In this document: piece after piece, positions 25,044-33,849 of the stretch
How the letters are laid out: each line of letters opens with the position of its first letter
How positions within the stretch are numbered: the stretch's first letter is position 1
Source: Streptomyces sp. ISL-96
Lineage (GTDB): Bacteria > Actinomycetota > Actinomycetes > Streptomycetales > Streptomycetaceae
Direction: 5' to 3'
Assembly: GCF_018614035.1 (NCBI RefSeq)
Contig: NZ_JAGGPA010000020.1
Span: 310,001 to 374,000, forward strand
DNA length: 64,000 nucleotides
Position numbers and translations under genes: made by a program
Notes under the pieces: model-generated
Told to the model about the DNA's origin: nothing
Databases searched by the model: none
The model's input: only the letters and a program-made list of their open reading frames with translations

Positions 25044-25952
25044 ATGACGGCAACGCCGGTGCGGATTTCGGAAGTTCCGCGGACGAAGGTCGCGACGGGC
25101 GCGCGGACCGGGACGCTGCCCGGTACGGGTGAGCTGCCGTGGATCGAGGACGCGGGGACGGTCGCCCCGAAGGATGCCCGCAGTCTGTCAAAGGCGTTCT
25201 TCGACCAGCTTCAGGTCCTGGAGGAGGGCACGCCCGAGCACCAGTACGCCCGTAACACGCTCATTGAGATGAACCTCTCGCTGGTACGGTTCGCCGCCCG
25301 GCGTTTCCGGGGCCGCGGTGACGGCGGCGACATGGAGGACACCGTCCAGGTCGGCACCATCGGGCTGATCAAGGCCATCGACCGGTTCGACCTCAGCCGC
25401 GAGGTGGAGTTCGCCACCTTCGCCGTCCCCTACATCGTCGGCGAGATCAAGCGGTTCTTCCGCGACACGACCTGGGCCGTCCACGTCCCCCGGCGGCTGC
25501 AGGAACTGCGGGTCGAGCTCGCCAAGGCCAGGGAGGAGCTGGCGGCGACGCTGGACCGGGACCCGACGGTCAGGGAACTGGCCGGGCACCTGGATCTCAG
25601 CGAGGACGAGGTCGTCGAAGGCCTCGTGGCCGCCAACGGCTACACGGCCGGCTCCCTGGACATGCCCAACGACCCCGGCGACGACGGCCACGCCAACACG
25701 TCGCGCACCTTCGCCGACGTACTGGGCGAGACCGACCCCGCCATGGAGACGGTCGAGGACCTGCAGACCCTGGCACCCCTGCTGGGCGAACTCGACGACC
25801 GGGAGCGGTACATCATCGAGATGCGCTTCGGCCAGGAGATGACGCAGTCCGAGATCGGAGCCGAGCTCGGCATCTCGCAGATGCACGTCTCCCGCCTCCT
25901 CACCCGGACCCTCACCAAGCTCCGCGCCGGCATGCTCTGCGAAGAAGCCTGA
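25044..25952 (+). CDS. SigB/SigF-family RNA polymerase sigma factor
   Basis: The 302-residue sigma-70 protein lacks region 1 and has region 2 (NLSLVRFAARRFRGRGDGGDMEDTVQVGTIGLIKAIDRFD, then FATFAVPYIVGEIKRFFRD), region 3 (VHVPRRLQELRVELAKAREEL) and region 4 (LDDRERYIIEMRFGQEMTQSEIGAELGISQMHVSRLLTRTLTKL). The FATFAVPYIVGEIKRFFRD core is diagnostic for the SigB/SigF/SigG stress and sporulation group. ATG 25044 has AGGCAGGA upstream. No anti-sigma or anti-anti-sigma gene is adjacent. Two SpoIIE-type phosphatases 9-14 kb away could act in the same partner-switching network. Confidence 0.92.
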   Translation: MTATPVRISEVPRTKVATGARTGTLPGTGELPWIEDAGTVAPKDARSLSKAFFDQLQVLEEGTPEHQYARNTLIEMNLSLVRFAARRFRGRGDGGDMEDTVQVGTIGLIKAIDRFDLSREVEFATFAVPYIVGEIKRFFRDTTWAVHVPRRLQELRVELAKAREELAATLDRDPTVRELAGHLDLSEDEVVEGLVAANGYTAGSLDMPNDPGDDGHANTSRTFADVLGETDPAMETVEDLQTLAPLLGELDDRERYIIEMRFGQEMTQSEIGAELGISQMHVSRLLTRTLTKLRAGMLCEEA

Positions 25953-25970
25953 GCATCACAGCGTCACGGC

Positions 25971-26741
25971 TCAGCGGCTGAAGACCTCGAAGGTGACCGC
26001 AGGCCTTCCGCCGAAGCGCTCCGCCGCGCGCTGCGCGTTCTGCGTGAGGAACGTACGGCAGTACGTCTCGGGGTCCTCCGTCGTCAACGCCTCGATGTAC
26101 GCACGGTGTTCGAGCAGTGAGCGTACGGAACGTTCGAGCCCGGGCGTCGCGTCCACCGCATGGGTGGGCGTCGTGGAGCCGGCGACGGCGACCCAGCGCA
26201 CCCCGTCCCAGGGCGCGAGCCCCTGCTCGGTGAGCTCGGGAAAGATCCAGCGGTTGCCGGCGTCGCCCGCCGCGTCCAGGGTGGCCCGGCCCACCGCCCG
26301 GTGGTCCGGCGTGTTCCAGGCGACGCCGCCCCAGGTGTCGCGGTGGTTGAGGGCGATGACGAGTTCGGGGCGGTGCTTGCGGATGGCGGCGGCGATGTCC
26401 CGGCGCAGCCCGGTCCCGTACTCGATCACGCCGTCCTCGTAGTCCAGGAACTCGACCGCCGAGACGCCGACAACCGCCGCACTGGCCCGCTGCTCCTGCT
26501 CCCGCAGCGGGCCGCACTTGTCCGGCTCCAGGCTGTCGATCCCGGCCTCGCCACGGGTGGCGAGCAGGTACGTCACTTCCCGGCCGCCGTCGGTCCATCC
26601 CGCGATGGCGCCGGCGCACCCGTACTCGAGATCGTCCGGGTGCGCCACGACGGCGAGGGCGCGCTGCCAGTCGCTCGGCATCGGTTGAAGCTGCTGAGGC
26701 TGATGGGGCTGGTGAGGCTGGTGTGTCGGCTCGGTTGTCAT
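25971..26741 (-). CDS. PIG-L family deacetylase
   Basis: The 256-residue protein has the zinc-binding AHPDDLEYG motif (about residues 33-41) and a later PDHRAVGRA histidine. The intervening ALNHRDTWGGVAWNTPDHR pattern is typical of actinobacterial PIG-L (LmbE) deacetylases related to MshB and Mca. It would hydrolyse an N-acetyl group or an amide. The first 20 residues are a His/Gln/Pro-rich repeat (HQPHQPHQPQQLQP) and may not be conserved; a start at MPSDWQRAL is possible. It converges on the sigma-factor gene with an 18-bp gap. Confidence 0.88.
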   Translation of the reverse strand: MTTEPTHQPHQPHQPQQLQPMPSDWQRALAVVAHPDDLEYGCAGAIAGWTDGGREVTYLLATRGEAGIDSLEPDKCGPLREQEQRASAAVVGVSAVEFLDYEDGVIEYGTGLRRDIAAAIRKHRPELVIALNHRDTWGGVAWNTPDHRAVGRATLDAAGDAGNRWIFPELTEQGLAPWDGVRWVAVAGSTTPTHAVDATPGLERSVRSLLEHRAYIEALTTEDPETYCRTFLTQNAQRAAERFGGRPAVTFEVFSR

Positions 26742-26809
26742 GGGCGCAGAATAAGCGGCGAACCTCCTATTCCGGTTCTACTGGCGGGCTGTGGCCGCTG
26801 GTTGTCGCG

Positions 26810-28108
26810 CTAGATGTCGCCGCGCGTCAGTGCGAGCAGCCGGTCCAGTACGCGCGGACCACCCGTCCGCAGACCGTCGTGTTCGAATTCGTCGGTGACC
26901 CAGGTGCGCAGGCCCTTGATGGTCCGCGCGGTCTGGAGCGCGCGCTCCGTGTCGACGTACAGGTCGTCGTGGTAGACAGCGGCGGCGACCGGCACCTCAT
27001 TGGCCGCGAGGCGTTCCGCGTCGTACAGCACGGGCCAGTCGGTACGTTCGGCGAGCAGCTGGGCCGTCTCGCGCAGCGGGCGCAGCGCCGGGTCGCAGTC
27101 GAAGTGCCAGGGGTGGATGGTCTCGCCCGTGAAGAGCACCGGCCCTTCGCCCGCGAGCGCCTTGCCCACGTCGAACTGCGGGAATCCGGCGCGCACCCGG
27201 TCGGCCGCCCAGGCGGTGGGCCGCGTGCCCTGGGCGTAGATCGCCTCGTGCAGGACGGCGTAGAGCGGGTGGGCGGCGTACGAGAGTGCGGTCTGCGCGG
27301 CCTCCTGGAAGGTGTCCGAGAGGGCGGGGCCGTGCGACGTACGGGCGAAGGCGTTCTCCAGGAGGTAGTGCAGCTGGTGGCTGCCGTCGCCGGAGCCGAG
27401 CATGATGCCGAGGGACTGGAACGCCTCGGGGCTGAGGGTGTAGCCGCTCGGCAGCACGGTCTGGTTCTCGCTCAGGTGCTCGGCGATCCGGCGCGCCCGC
27501 TCGACGTCCTGGGGGTAACGAGCGTAGTGGGCGGCGTTTTTGCGCTCCATGCGGGGGAACGCCGCCTGGTAGACGTCGTCCGCGTGCCCGTCGAGGCTCG
27601 GCAGGCCGCCGGTGATGAGCACCGTACTCAGCCCTTCGGGGGCGGTGGCCAGGTAGTGGGTGGCGCAGAAGCCGCCGAAGCTCTGGCCGAGTACGGTCCA
27701 GGGCGCGCCGCCGGTCAGCCAGGGGCGGATGGTCTCGCAGTCGCGGACGATCGAGTCGGCGCGGAAGTGGGCAAGGTAGTCGGCCTGCTCCTGCGGGCCG
27801 CCGCACAGGGGCAGGCTCTGCCGGTTGGCGGGCGTCGAGAGCCCGGTGCCGCGCTGGTCGAGGAGCAGTACCCGGAAGTCCTGGAGAGCGCGGCCTAGCC
27901 ACGCCTGGCGCCCGACGAAACGGCGTGCGCCGAATCCGGGGCCGCCCTCCAGGTAGACCAGCCACGGCAGGTCCGCGGTGGCCCTGGAGCTCGACACGAC
28001 CTCTCGCGCGAAGAGTTCGATGCGCTCCCCCGCGGGGCGGGCGTGGTCGAGGGGGACGGTGAAACGGTGGTCGGTGAGGACGGTGCCGGGCTGGCGATAG
28101 CTGGTCAC
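26810..28108 (-). CDS. Alpha/beta hydrolase, S33 proline-iminopeptidase-like
   Basis: The 432-residue protein has the S33 pattern: YLEGGPGFGARR (oxyanion-type GGPG), DQRGTGLS, nucleophile elbow GQSFGG, and a C-terminal VYHDDLYVDTE aspartate/histidine region. The Streptomyces family is usually labelled prolyl aminopeptidase-like. GTG 28108 was chosen because GGGAG lies 6 bp upstream; an earlier in-frame start at 28147 has none. It is divergent from the transporter ATPase gene at 28219, sharing a 110-bp promoter region. Confidence 0.87.
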   Translation of the reverse strand: MTSYRQPGTVLTDHRFTVPLDHARPAGERIELFAREVVSSSRATADLPWLVYLEGGPGFGARRFVGRQAWLGRALQDFRVLLLDQRGTGLSTPANRQSLPLCGGPQEQADYLAHFRADSIVRDCETIRPWLTGGAPWTVLGQSFGGFCATHYLATAPEGLSTVLITGGLPSLDGHADDVYQAAFPRMERKNAAHYARYPQDVERARRIAEHLSENQTVLPSGYTLSPEAFQSLGIMLGSGDGSHQLHYLLENAFARTSHGPALSDTFQEAAQTALSYAAHPLYAVLHEAIYAQGTRPTAWAADRVRAGFPQFDVGKALAGEGPVLFTGETIHPWHFDCDPALRPLRETAQLLAERTDWPVLYDAERLAANEVPVAAAVYHDDLYVDTERALQTARTIKGLRTWVTDEFEHDGLRTGGPRVLDRLLALTRGDI

Positions 28109-28205
28109 AGTTACTCCCGTTCTGATCACTTCCGCATAGTTCAGCACACCCGGGGGTGGTGACTCGTACAGTCGCGGCCCGTGTGCGCCTTGTCCCTGCC
28201 GCTTC

Positions 28206-28219
28206 TACCGTGGCGTACA
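28206..28219 (+). promoter_or_regulatory. Possible leaderless promoter -10
   Basis: TACCGT (28206-28211) is followed by 7 nt and then the ATG at 28219, with no Shine-Dalgarno sequence in between. This is the spacing of a leaderless actinobacterial transcript. No clear -35 is seen. Confidence 0.4.
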
Positions 28220-29391
28220 TGATCCGGTTCGAGCAGGTCGGCAAGGTGTACCCGGACGGCACGCCCGCCGTCCACGACCTGTCCTTCGAGGTCGCGGAGG
28301 GTGAGCTGGTCACCTTGGTCGGTCCTTCGGGCTGCGGGAAGACGACCACCATGATGATGGTCAACCGGCTGATCGAGCCCACTTCGGGCCGGATCCTGGT
28401 GGCCGGCGAGGACATCGCGGCCGTCGACCCGGTCAGGCTGCGCCGCCGTATCGGCTACGTCATCCAGCAGGTCGGTCTCTTCCCGCACCGCACGGTCCTC
28501 GACAACGCCGCCACGGTCCCCTTCCTCACCGGCTGGAAGAAGCCGAAGGCCCGGGCGCGGGCGGCGGAACTCCTCGACCTGGTGGGGCTCGATCCGTCCG
28601 TGTACGGGTCGCGCTACCCGGACCAGCTGTCCGGCGGACAGCGCCAGCGGGTCGGCGTCGCCCGCGCGCTGGCGGCGGATCCGCCGGTGCTGCTGATGGA
28701 CGAACCGTTCGGAGCGGTCGACCCCGTGGTGCGCGAGCGCCTCCAGGACGAGTTCCTCGCTCTCCAGGCGACGGTGCGCAAGACGGTCCTGCTCGTCACT
28801 CACGACATCGAGGAAGCGGTACGGATGGGTGACCGGATCGCGGTGTACGGACAGGGGCGCATCGAGCAGTTCGACACGCCCGCGACGGTGCTCGGCGCGC
28901 CGGCCACCCCCTATGTGGCCCAGTTCGTGGGCGCGGACCGGGGCTTGAAGCGGCTGTCCGTCACCGAGATCGAGGCCGCCGACCTGGAACAGCCACCGAT
29001 CGCCCGCCTGGACGAGCCCGCGCGGGACGCGGCGGCCCGGCTGCGCGCCGACGGCGCCAGGTGGGCCGTGGTCCTGACCGGCGGAAACGACCTGCACGGC
29101 TGGGTGTCCACCGAAGAGCTGAGCATCGCGGGGCAGGGCAGCGGCGGCGGCACTGTGGGTGACCTGGCCCGCCGGATGGAGGCCTGGGTGCCGGTGGGGG
29201 CGCCGCTCAAGCAGGCGTTCAGCGAGATGCTCCAGTACGACGCGGGGTGGGTGGCGGTGCTCGACGGCGCGAAGTTCGTCGGCGTACTCACTCCGGCGAA
29301 GCTCCACGAGGCGCTGCGCCGGTCGGTCGACGCGGACGCGCGGGGCGTACCGCGCGGCCAGGTGGCCTTCGACTCGGTGGCGGACGCGTAG
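28219..29391 (+). CDS. Osmoprotectant ABC transporter ATPase with CBS pair (OpuCA/ProV-type)
   Basis: The 390-residue ATPase begins MIRFEQVGKVYPDGTPAVHDL and has Walker A GPSGCGKT, signature LSGGQRQR, Walker B LLMDEPFGAVD and an H-loop at VTHD. A CBS pair fills residues 280-385 (GWVSTEELSIAG, WVAVLDGAKFVGVLTPAKLHEAL). This is the betaine/choline/carnitine class, in which the CBS pair senses ionic strength. The permeases and binding protein lie just downstream on the opposite strand. No ribosome binding site is visible; TACCGT ends 7 bp before ATG 28219, which suggests a leaderless mRNA. Confidence 0.9.
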   Translation: MIRFEQVGKVYPDGTPAVHDLSFEVAEGELVTLVGPSGCGKTTTMMMVNRLIEPTSGRILVAGEDIAAVDPVRLRRRIGYVIQQVGLFPHRTVLDNAATVPFLTGWKKPKARARAAELLDLVGLDPSVYGSRYPDQLSGGQRQRVGVARALAADPPVLLMDEPFGAVDPVVRERLQDEFLALQATVRKTVLLVTHDIEEAVRMGDRIAVYGQGRIEQFDTPATVLGAPATPYVAQFVGADRGLKRLSVTEIEAADLEQPPIARLDEPARDAAARLRADGARWAVVLTGGNDLHGWVSTEELSIAGQGSGGGTVGDLARRMEAWVPVGAPLKQAFSEMLQYDAGWVAVLDGAKFVGVLTPAKLHEALRRSVDADARGVPRGQVAFDSVADA

Positions 29392-29426
29392 CGGCCCATC
29401 GCCTTCGCGGCGGGAGCTCTGACGCC

Positions 29427-30386
29427 TCAGCCGTCCGCCGGGATCAGCTTCCTGGACTCCAGGTAGCTCCGGGCGACGTCCTCCGGCAGTCTGCGCCAGC
29501 TGTCCACCTGCTTGTTGAGGGACGCCAGGTCATTGGTCGTCAGTACGGTGTTGAGCTTGTCCAGCGCGCGCTTCACCCCGGCGGATCCGGCCCGCGACCT
29601 GTTGACCACGGGCACGATGTGGTCGGCGTTCTGGAGCTTCTTGTCGTCCTTCAGGAGCACCAGGCCGAAGTCGTCGAGGGTCGCGTCGGTCGTCGTGGTG
29701 AGGACCATCTGGTCCTGGCCGTTCTGGACGGCCTGTTTCGCCGGGGTGGTACCGACCCCCTTGGGATCGACGGCGGTGATGTCGATGCCGTACGTCTTCT
29801 TGAGGCCGGGCTCGCAGTAGGGGCGCCGGACACACTCGTCGCCCGCCGCGAGCCGCACCGGCTGCCCGGACCTGCCCAGGTCTGAGAGGGTCTTCAGCCG
29901 GTGTTTCGCGGCGTACGACGCGGCGACGGCGAACGCGTTCTGGTCGACGGCGCGGCCCGCGTCGAGAACGGCGAGCCCGCGCGGGGCCGCCAGGGCCCGC
30001 AGGGCGGTCATGGTGGCGCCGAGGTCGGGAGAGCCTACGGGCGCGGCGTCGGCGCCGTTGGCCTTGGAGTTGAGCCAGTCGGCGAAGGTGGCGGCGTACT
30101 CGGGTACGACGTCGATCTGGCCGCTCTCCAGGGCGGGTTCGTAGATCTCACGGTTCGTTACCGACAGGATCGTCGTCTCGTACCCGGCCCGGTCGAGGAG
30201 GAGCGCGTACATCCGGGCGAGCAGGTCGCTCTCGGTGAAGCCGGCCGATCCGACGGTCAGCCGGCGGCTGTCGCCGGGCGGCGCGGTGACCTCGCCCCGT
30301 TCCTCCAGGGCGGGGCCGGTGGCGCAGGCGGTGAGGGTGAGCACAAACGCGACGGGGGCGGCGACGGCTGCGCGGACGGCTCTCAC
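29427..30386 (-). CDS. Osmoprotectant-binding lipoprotein (OpuCC/ProX-type)
   Basis: The 319-residue glycine-betaine/choline-binding protein has a lipoprotein signal (AAPVAFVLTLTAC). The fold includes VGSAGFTESDLLARMYALLLDRAGYE, VTNREIYEPALESGQIDVVPEYAATFADWL and TTTTDATLDDFGLVLLKDDK, which are family hallmarks. GTG 30386 overlaps the permease stop by GTGA. It is the last gene of a three-gene leftward operon (permease, permease, binding protein), and converges on the cognate ATPase gene (29391) 35 bp away. Confidence 0.9.
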   Translation of the reverse strand: MRAVRAAVAAPVAFVLTLTACATGPALEERGEVTAPPGDSRRLTVGSAGFTESDLLARMYALLLDRAGYETTILSVTNREIYEPALESGQIDVVPEYAATFADWLNSKANGADAAPVGSPDLGATMTALRALAAPRGLAVLDAGRAVDQNAFAVAASYAAKHRLKTLSDLGRSGQPVRLAAGDECVRRPYCEPGLKKTYGIDITAVDPKGVGTTPAKQAVQNGQDQMVLTTTTDATLDDFGLVLLKDDKKLQNADHIVPVVNRSRAGSAGVKRALDKLNTVLTTNDLASLNKQVDSWRRLPEDVARSYLESRKLIPADG

Positions 30387-31057
30387 GTCGCACCGCGTCG
30401 TGTCCACCGGGGTCCGAGCCGCTGTGCGACCTCGAACAGTCCCTCCATCAGCAGCGCGAAACCAGCCACCAGCACGGCCCCCGCGACCACTTGCGGGGTA
30501 CTGGCGAGATTGAAGCCGGCGGTGATGATCCGGCCGAGGCCGCCGCCGCCCGCGAGCGCGGCGATCGTCGCGGTGGCGACGAGCTGTACGGCGGCGATAC
30601 GCACTCCGGTGACGATGAGCGGAAGGGCGAGCGGGAGCTCGACGCGCCACAGCAGCTGGCCGCCGGACATGCCCATCCCGCGCGCCGCCCGGACGATGTC
30701 GCGGTCGACGCCTCGCATGCCGACGTAGGCGTTGGTGAGCAGCGGCGGTACGGCGAAGAGGACCAGCGCGATGATCGTAGGCCAGTCGCCGTGCCTGCCG
30801 ATGGGGGTGAGCAGCAGCAGGACGAGGACGGCGAAGGTGGGCACGGCGCGGCCGGCGTTGGAGATGTTGACGGCGAGCGCCCCGCCCTTGCCGAGGTGGC
30901 CGAGTACGAGTGCGACGGGCAGCGCGATCAGGCAGCTGAGCAGCAGGCAGACGATGGTGAGGAAGAGGTGCTCGCCGAGCCGGCTCCAGATGCCGCTCTC
31001 GCCCGGCCAGTTCGCGGAGCTGGTGAGCCAGTCCCAGGCGGCGCCGAGGGTGTTCAC
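30383..31057 (-). CDS. Osmoprotectant ABC transporter permease (OpuCD-type)
   Basis: The 224-residue permease starts VNTLGAAWDWLTSSANWPG, has about five to six helices, and carries the EAA loop AARGMGMSGGQLLWRVELPLALPLI. It also has GGGGLGRIITAGFNLAS, the usual signature of the betaine/choline permeases. GTG 31057 shares a GTGA overlap with the preceding permease stop. With its partner it forms the membrane channel for the ATPase at 28219. Confidence 0.9.
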   Translation of the reverse strand: MNTLGAAWDWLTSSANWPGESGIWSRLGEHLFLTIVCLLLSCLIALPVALVLGHLGKGGALAVNISNAGRAVPTFAVLVLLLLTPIGRHGDWPTIIALVLFAVPPLLTNAYVGMRGVDRDIVRAARGMGMSGGQLLWRVELPLALPLIVTGVRIAAVQLVATATIAALAGGGGLGRIITAGFNLASTPQVVAGAVLVAGFALLMEGLFEVAQRLGPRWTRRGAT

Positions 31058-31734
31058 GCTCGTGCCTCCCGCATCCAGGGCGTGAGCGCCCGCTGTACGC
31101 CGAGCAGCAGGAGGTCGGCGGCGACGGCGATCACGACGCACAGGACGGACGCGATGAGCACCTGGGCCTTGAAGTAGGTGTTCATGCCGGTGTAGATGAG
31201 GTTGCCGAGGCCGCCGTACCCGACGATCGCGCCGATGGTGACGAGGGAGACCGCGGAGACGGTGGCGATGCGCAGGCCGGCCATGGCGGCGGGGAGTGCG
31301 AGGGGCAGTTCGACGGCGAGCAGCAGCCTGACGGGCCCGTAACCCATGCCGCGGGCGGCCTGGCGGGTCTCTTCGGGCACCGCGCGCAGTCCGGCGAGGA
31401 TGTTGCGTACGAGCAGGGTGAGCGAGTAGAGGACGAGCCCCGCGATGACGAGCCAGGCGGACAGCCCGTACACCGGCAGCAGCAGCGAGAACATCGCCAG
31501 CGACGGGATCGTGTAGAGCACGGTCGTCACGACCAGCACCGGGCCCGCCGCCCCGCGCCGGCGGCGGGCGGCGACGGCGAGGGGGACGGCGAGCACGAGG
31601 CCGAGGAGTACGGAGACGACGGTCAGCTGGAGGTGCTGGAGTACGGCGTCCAGGAGGATCTCGCGGCGGGTGGAAAGGTACTCGCCGCAGAGCCACTCAT
31701 TGCGCGCGAGGCAGTCGTCCGGGGGCGCGGTCAC
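31054..31734 (-). CDS. Osmoprotectant ABC transporter permease (OpuCB-type)
   Basis: The 226-residue permease has a short soluble N-terminus (CLARNEWLCGEYLSTRREILLDA) followed by six helices. It carries the EAA loop AARGMGYGPVRLLLAVELPLALPAAM and VGYGGLGNLIYTGMNTYFKAQ. It is homologous to the next gene and starts the operon. GTG 31734 has AAAGAG close upstream. The promoter must lie in the AT-richer 31735-31870 region, but no clear -35/-10 pair was seen on this strand. Confidence 0.88.
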   Translation of the reverse strand: MTAPPDDCLARNEWLCGEYLSTRREILLDAVLQHLQLTVVSVLLGLVLAVPLAVAARRRRGAAGPVLVVTTVLYTIPSLAMFSLLLPVYGLSAWLVIAGLVLYSLTLLVRNILAGLRAVPEETRQAARGMGYGPVRLLLAVELPLALPAAMAGLRIATVSAVSLVTIGAIVGYGGLGNLIYTGMNTYFKAQVLIASVLCVVIAVAADLLLLGVQRALTPWMREARA

Positions 31735-32056
31735 TCTTTCATTGCAGCCCGGGGCGGGGCTGGGCCGCGCGTATTGGTGGACTGTTCGGGGCGGCTGCGC
31801 CCGGCGGCGCTCCCCCGATCATGGCAGAACTGAAATTTTTGACATGAGCGGAGATAATGCGTCTAGTGGTGCCCAAGAGGGTGGGACAGGACAACACGAG
31901 GTGTGACAACAAATAGCGAGGATTCCAGAGTCGACCAGCGCGGAACACCACCCTTTGTCACGCCTGCGGCGTGAGAACGTCATGTCGGGGCCGGTAAAAA
32001 CGCCGGCCAGGGCGTATCGGCCCTGGCCGGCGGCACACCGCTCGCTCGCCGCGCTG
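31735..32056. other. 322-bp intergenic region with promoter-like and structured segments
   Basis: It holds the leader of the permease operon, an AT-rich plus-strand segment (GATAAT at 31852-31857), a 7-bp hairpin TCACGCC-TGC-GGCGTGA (31958-31974) and the terminator at 32001-32032. A plus-strand frame, MSGDNASSGAQEGG at 31845-31907, has no ribosome binding site and is not called as a gene. Confidence 0.5.
32001..32032 (-). terminator. Rho-independent terminator of the acyl-CoA dehydrogenase gene
   Basis: A perfect 13-bp stem (32001-32013 with 32020-32032, key arm CGCCGGCCAGGGC) has a 6-nt loop. On the minus strand it is followed by TTTTT (32000-31996). It lies 24 bp past the stop at 32057. 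Confidence 0.85.
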
Positions 32057-33790
32057 TTACGGCGCCATCTCGTACGCCCCGGACAGCGCCTCCACGCGCT
32101 CCCAGACGCGGGCCGCGCGTGCGTCGTCGACGACCGGGCGCCGGACCGCGCCCAGGGCCCATTCCTGCTGCTGCGTGGTGGCGGAATCCTTGCCGTACAG
32201 GTCGACGGCGTACGAGGAGAAGTCGCGTACCAGGACGGCGAACAGCTCGTCGAGCACGTCCTCGTCCAGGCCTGTCAGGCGCGCCTGCTCCAGGATCAAC
32301 TGGCCGTGCACCACCAGCGCGAACAGCTGGCCGACGGCGAGCAGAAGGTCCAGGTCGCGGCTCTGCTGCTCGTCGGGGGCGGCGGTGGTGACGAACTCGC
32401 ACAGGGCGTCCGCCTGTTCCCGGAAGCGGCCGACGTTGGGCACATCGGCGTACGCGTCGTAGGCGGGGCGCCAGTCGTGGAAGCGTACGGATCCCAGGCC
32501 ACGGGCCGGTCCCTGGCGGAAGAGGAACGCGTCGTCGGCCGCGTCGAGGCGGGTCGGCACGGGCGCGTACTCGGCGGGACTCAGCAGGTGGTTGGCCATG
32601 AACTTGAGGATCAGGGCGAGGTTGACGTGGACCGTGCCCTCCAGCTTCGGCAACCCCCGGATCTCCTCGGCGGCCTGGGAGAAGTAGGTGTCCTTCTCGA
32701 AGCCCTTGGCGGCGATGACGTCCCACATGAGGTCGATGACCTTCTCGCCCTCCGTGGTCACCTTCATCTTCGTCATCGGGTTGAAGAGCAGGTACCGGCG
32801 GTCGTCGGGGCCGGCGGAGCGGAAGTAGTCGACGGCGCGGGCGCTGAACAGTTTCATCCCGACGAGGCGTACGTACGCGTCGGTCAACTCCCGGCGCACG
32901 TGCGGGAAGGCGGTGACGGGGCGGCCGTAGAGGATCCGGTTGTGCGCGTGGGTGACGGCCTCGTACATCGCGTGCTCGCAGATGCCGATCGAGGCGGTGC
33001 ACAGGTTGAACTTGCCGACGTTGACGGTGTTGAGGGCGGCGTCGAAGGCGGCGCGGCCGGTGTGCAGCACGTCGTCGGGACCGACGGGGTAGTTGTCGAG
33101 GCGGAACTCGCTGACGTACTTCGACGAGTCGACGACGTTCTTCACGAGGTGGTACGCCGGGTGGCGGCTGTCGGCGGCGAAGAAGACGTAGCCGTCGGGG
33201 CCTTCGACGTCGGTGCGGCGGCCGAAGACGGAGACCAGCGCGGCGGCGTTGCCATTGCCGATGTAGTACTTCGAACCGCTCGCCCGGAAGCCGCCGTCGC
33301 CGTCGGGCTCCAGCAGCATGTCGGTGGAGTAGATGTCGGCACCGTGGGTCTTCTCGGACAGGCCGAAGGCGAACACCTCGCCCTGGGAGAGGAGTTCGGC
33401 GGCGCGCGTTCGGGCGGCGGCGTTGTCGCTCTGCCAGACCGGGCCGAGACCGAGGATGGTGACCTGCCACGCGTACCAGTAGTCGAGCCCGTAGAAGCCG
33501 AAGATTTCGTTGAGCGCGGCGATCCGGGCGGTGTCCCAGCGCTTGTCCTGCTCCTGCTGCCCGTCGGCGGAGGCGGCGGAGGCGGGTGTGAGGAAGGCGG
33601 CGAAGAGCCCTTCCTTGGCCGAGAACGCGAGGAAGTCCGCGAGCCAGGCACGGGAACGGTAGTCGTCCATCAGCTTGCGCTTGCCGCGGTCCTCGAACCA
33701 GTCGACGGTGGCACGCAGCAGCCTGCGGGTCTCGGGATCGAAGTGCGCCGGGTCGTAGGTGCGCGGGTTGAACAGCAACGGGTCCGCCAT
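32057..33790 (-). CDS. Acyl-CoA dehydrogenase/oxidase-like flavoprotein
   Basis: The 577-residue protein belongs to the large acyl-CoA dehydrogenase/oxidase group: AFGLSEKTHGADIYSTDMLL (flavin and substrate loop), SKYYIGNGNAAALVSVFGRR, and a long C-terminal helical domain with a DLMWDVIAAKGFEKDTYFSQAAEEIRG segment. It is longer than FadE-type enzymes (about 390) and shorter than eukaryotic oxidases. Substrate unknown. The gene follows a padR gene by 59 bp on the same strand and ends at a clear terminator, so the two form a self-contained unit. Confidence 0.85.
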   Translation of the reverse strand: MADPLLFNPRTYDPAHFDPETRRLLRATVDWFEDRGKRKLMDDYRSRAWLADFLAFSAKEGLFAAFLTPASAASADGQQEQDKRWDTARIAALNEIFGFYGLDYWYAWQVTILGLGPVWQSDNAAARTRAAELLSQGEVFAFGLSEKTHGADIYSTDMLLEPDGDGGFRASGSKYYIGNGNAAALVSVFGRRTDVEGPDGYVFFAADSRHPAYHLVKNVVDSSKYVSEFRLDNYPVGPDDVLHTGRAAFDAALNTVNVGKFNLCTASIGICEHAMYEAVTHAHNRILYGRPVTAFPHVRRELTDAYVRLVGMKLFSARAVDYFRSAGPDDRRYLLFNPMTKMKVTTEGEKVIDLMWDVIAAKGFEKDTYFSQAAEEIRGLPKLEGTVHVNLALILKFMANHLLSPAEYAPVPTRLDAADDAFLFRQGPARGLGSVRFHDWRPAYDAYADVPNVGRFREQADALCEFVTTAAPDEQQSRDLDLLLAVGQLFALVVHGQLILEQARLTGLDEDVLDELFAVLVRDFSSYAVDLYGKDSATTQQQEWALGAVRRPVVDDARAARVWERVEALSGAYEMAP

Positions 33791-33849
33791 GGATGTTCGC
33801 CTCCGGGTTGAGGGGATGAGGGATATGAGGGGTTGAAGGTTGCTGGGCG

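Noticed and set aside
31845..31907. 20-residue peptide MSGDNASSGAQEGG on the plus strand
   Set aside because: No ribosome binding site and no family; the TTGACA at 31839 has no good -10 at the right distance.
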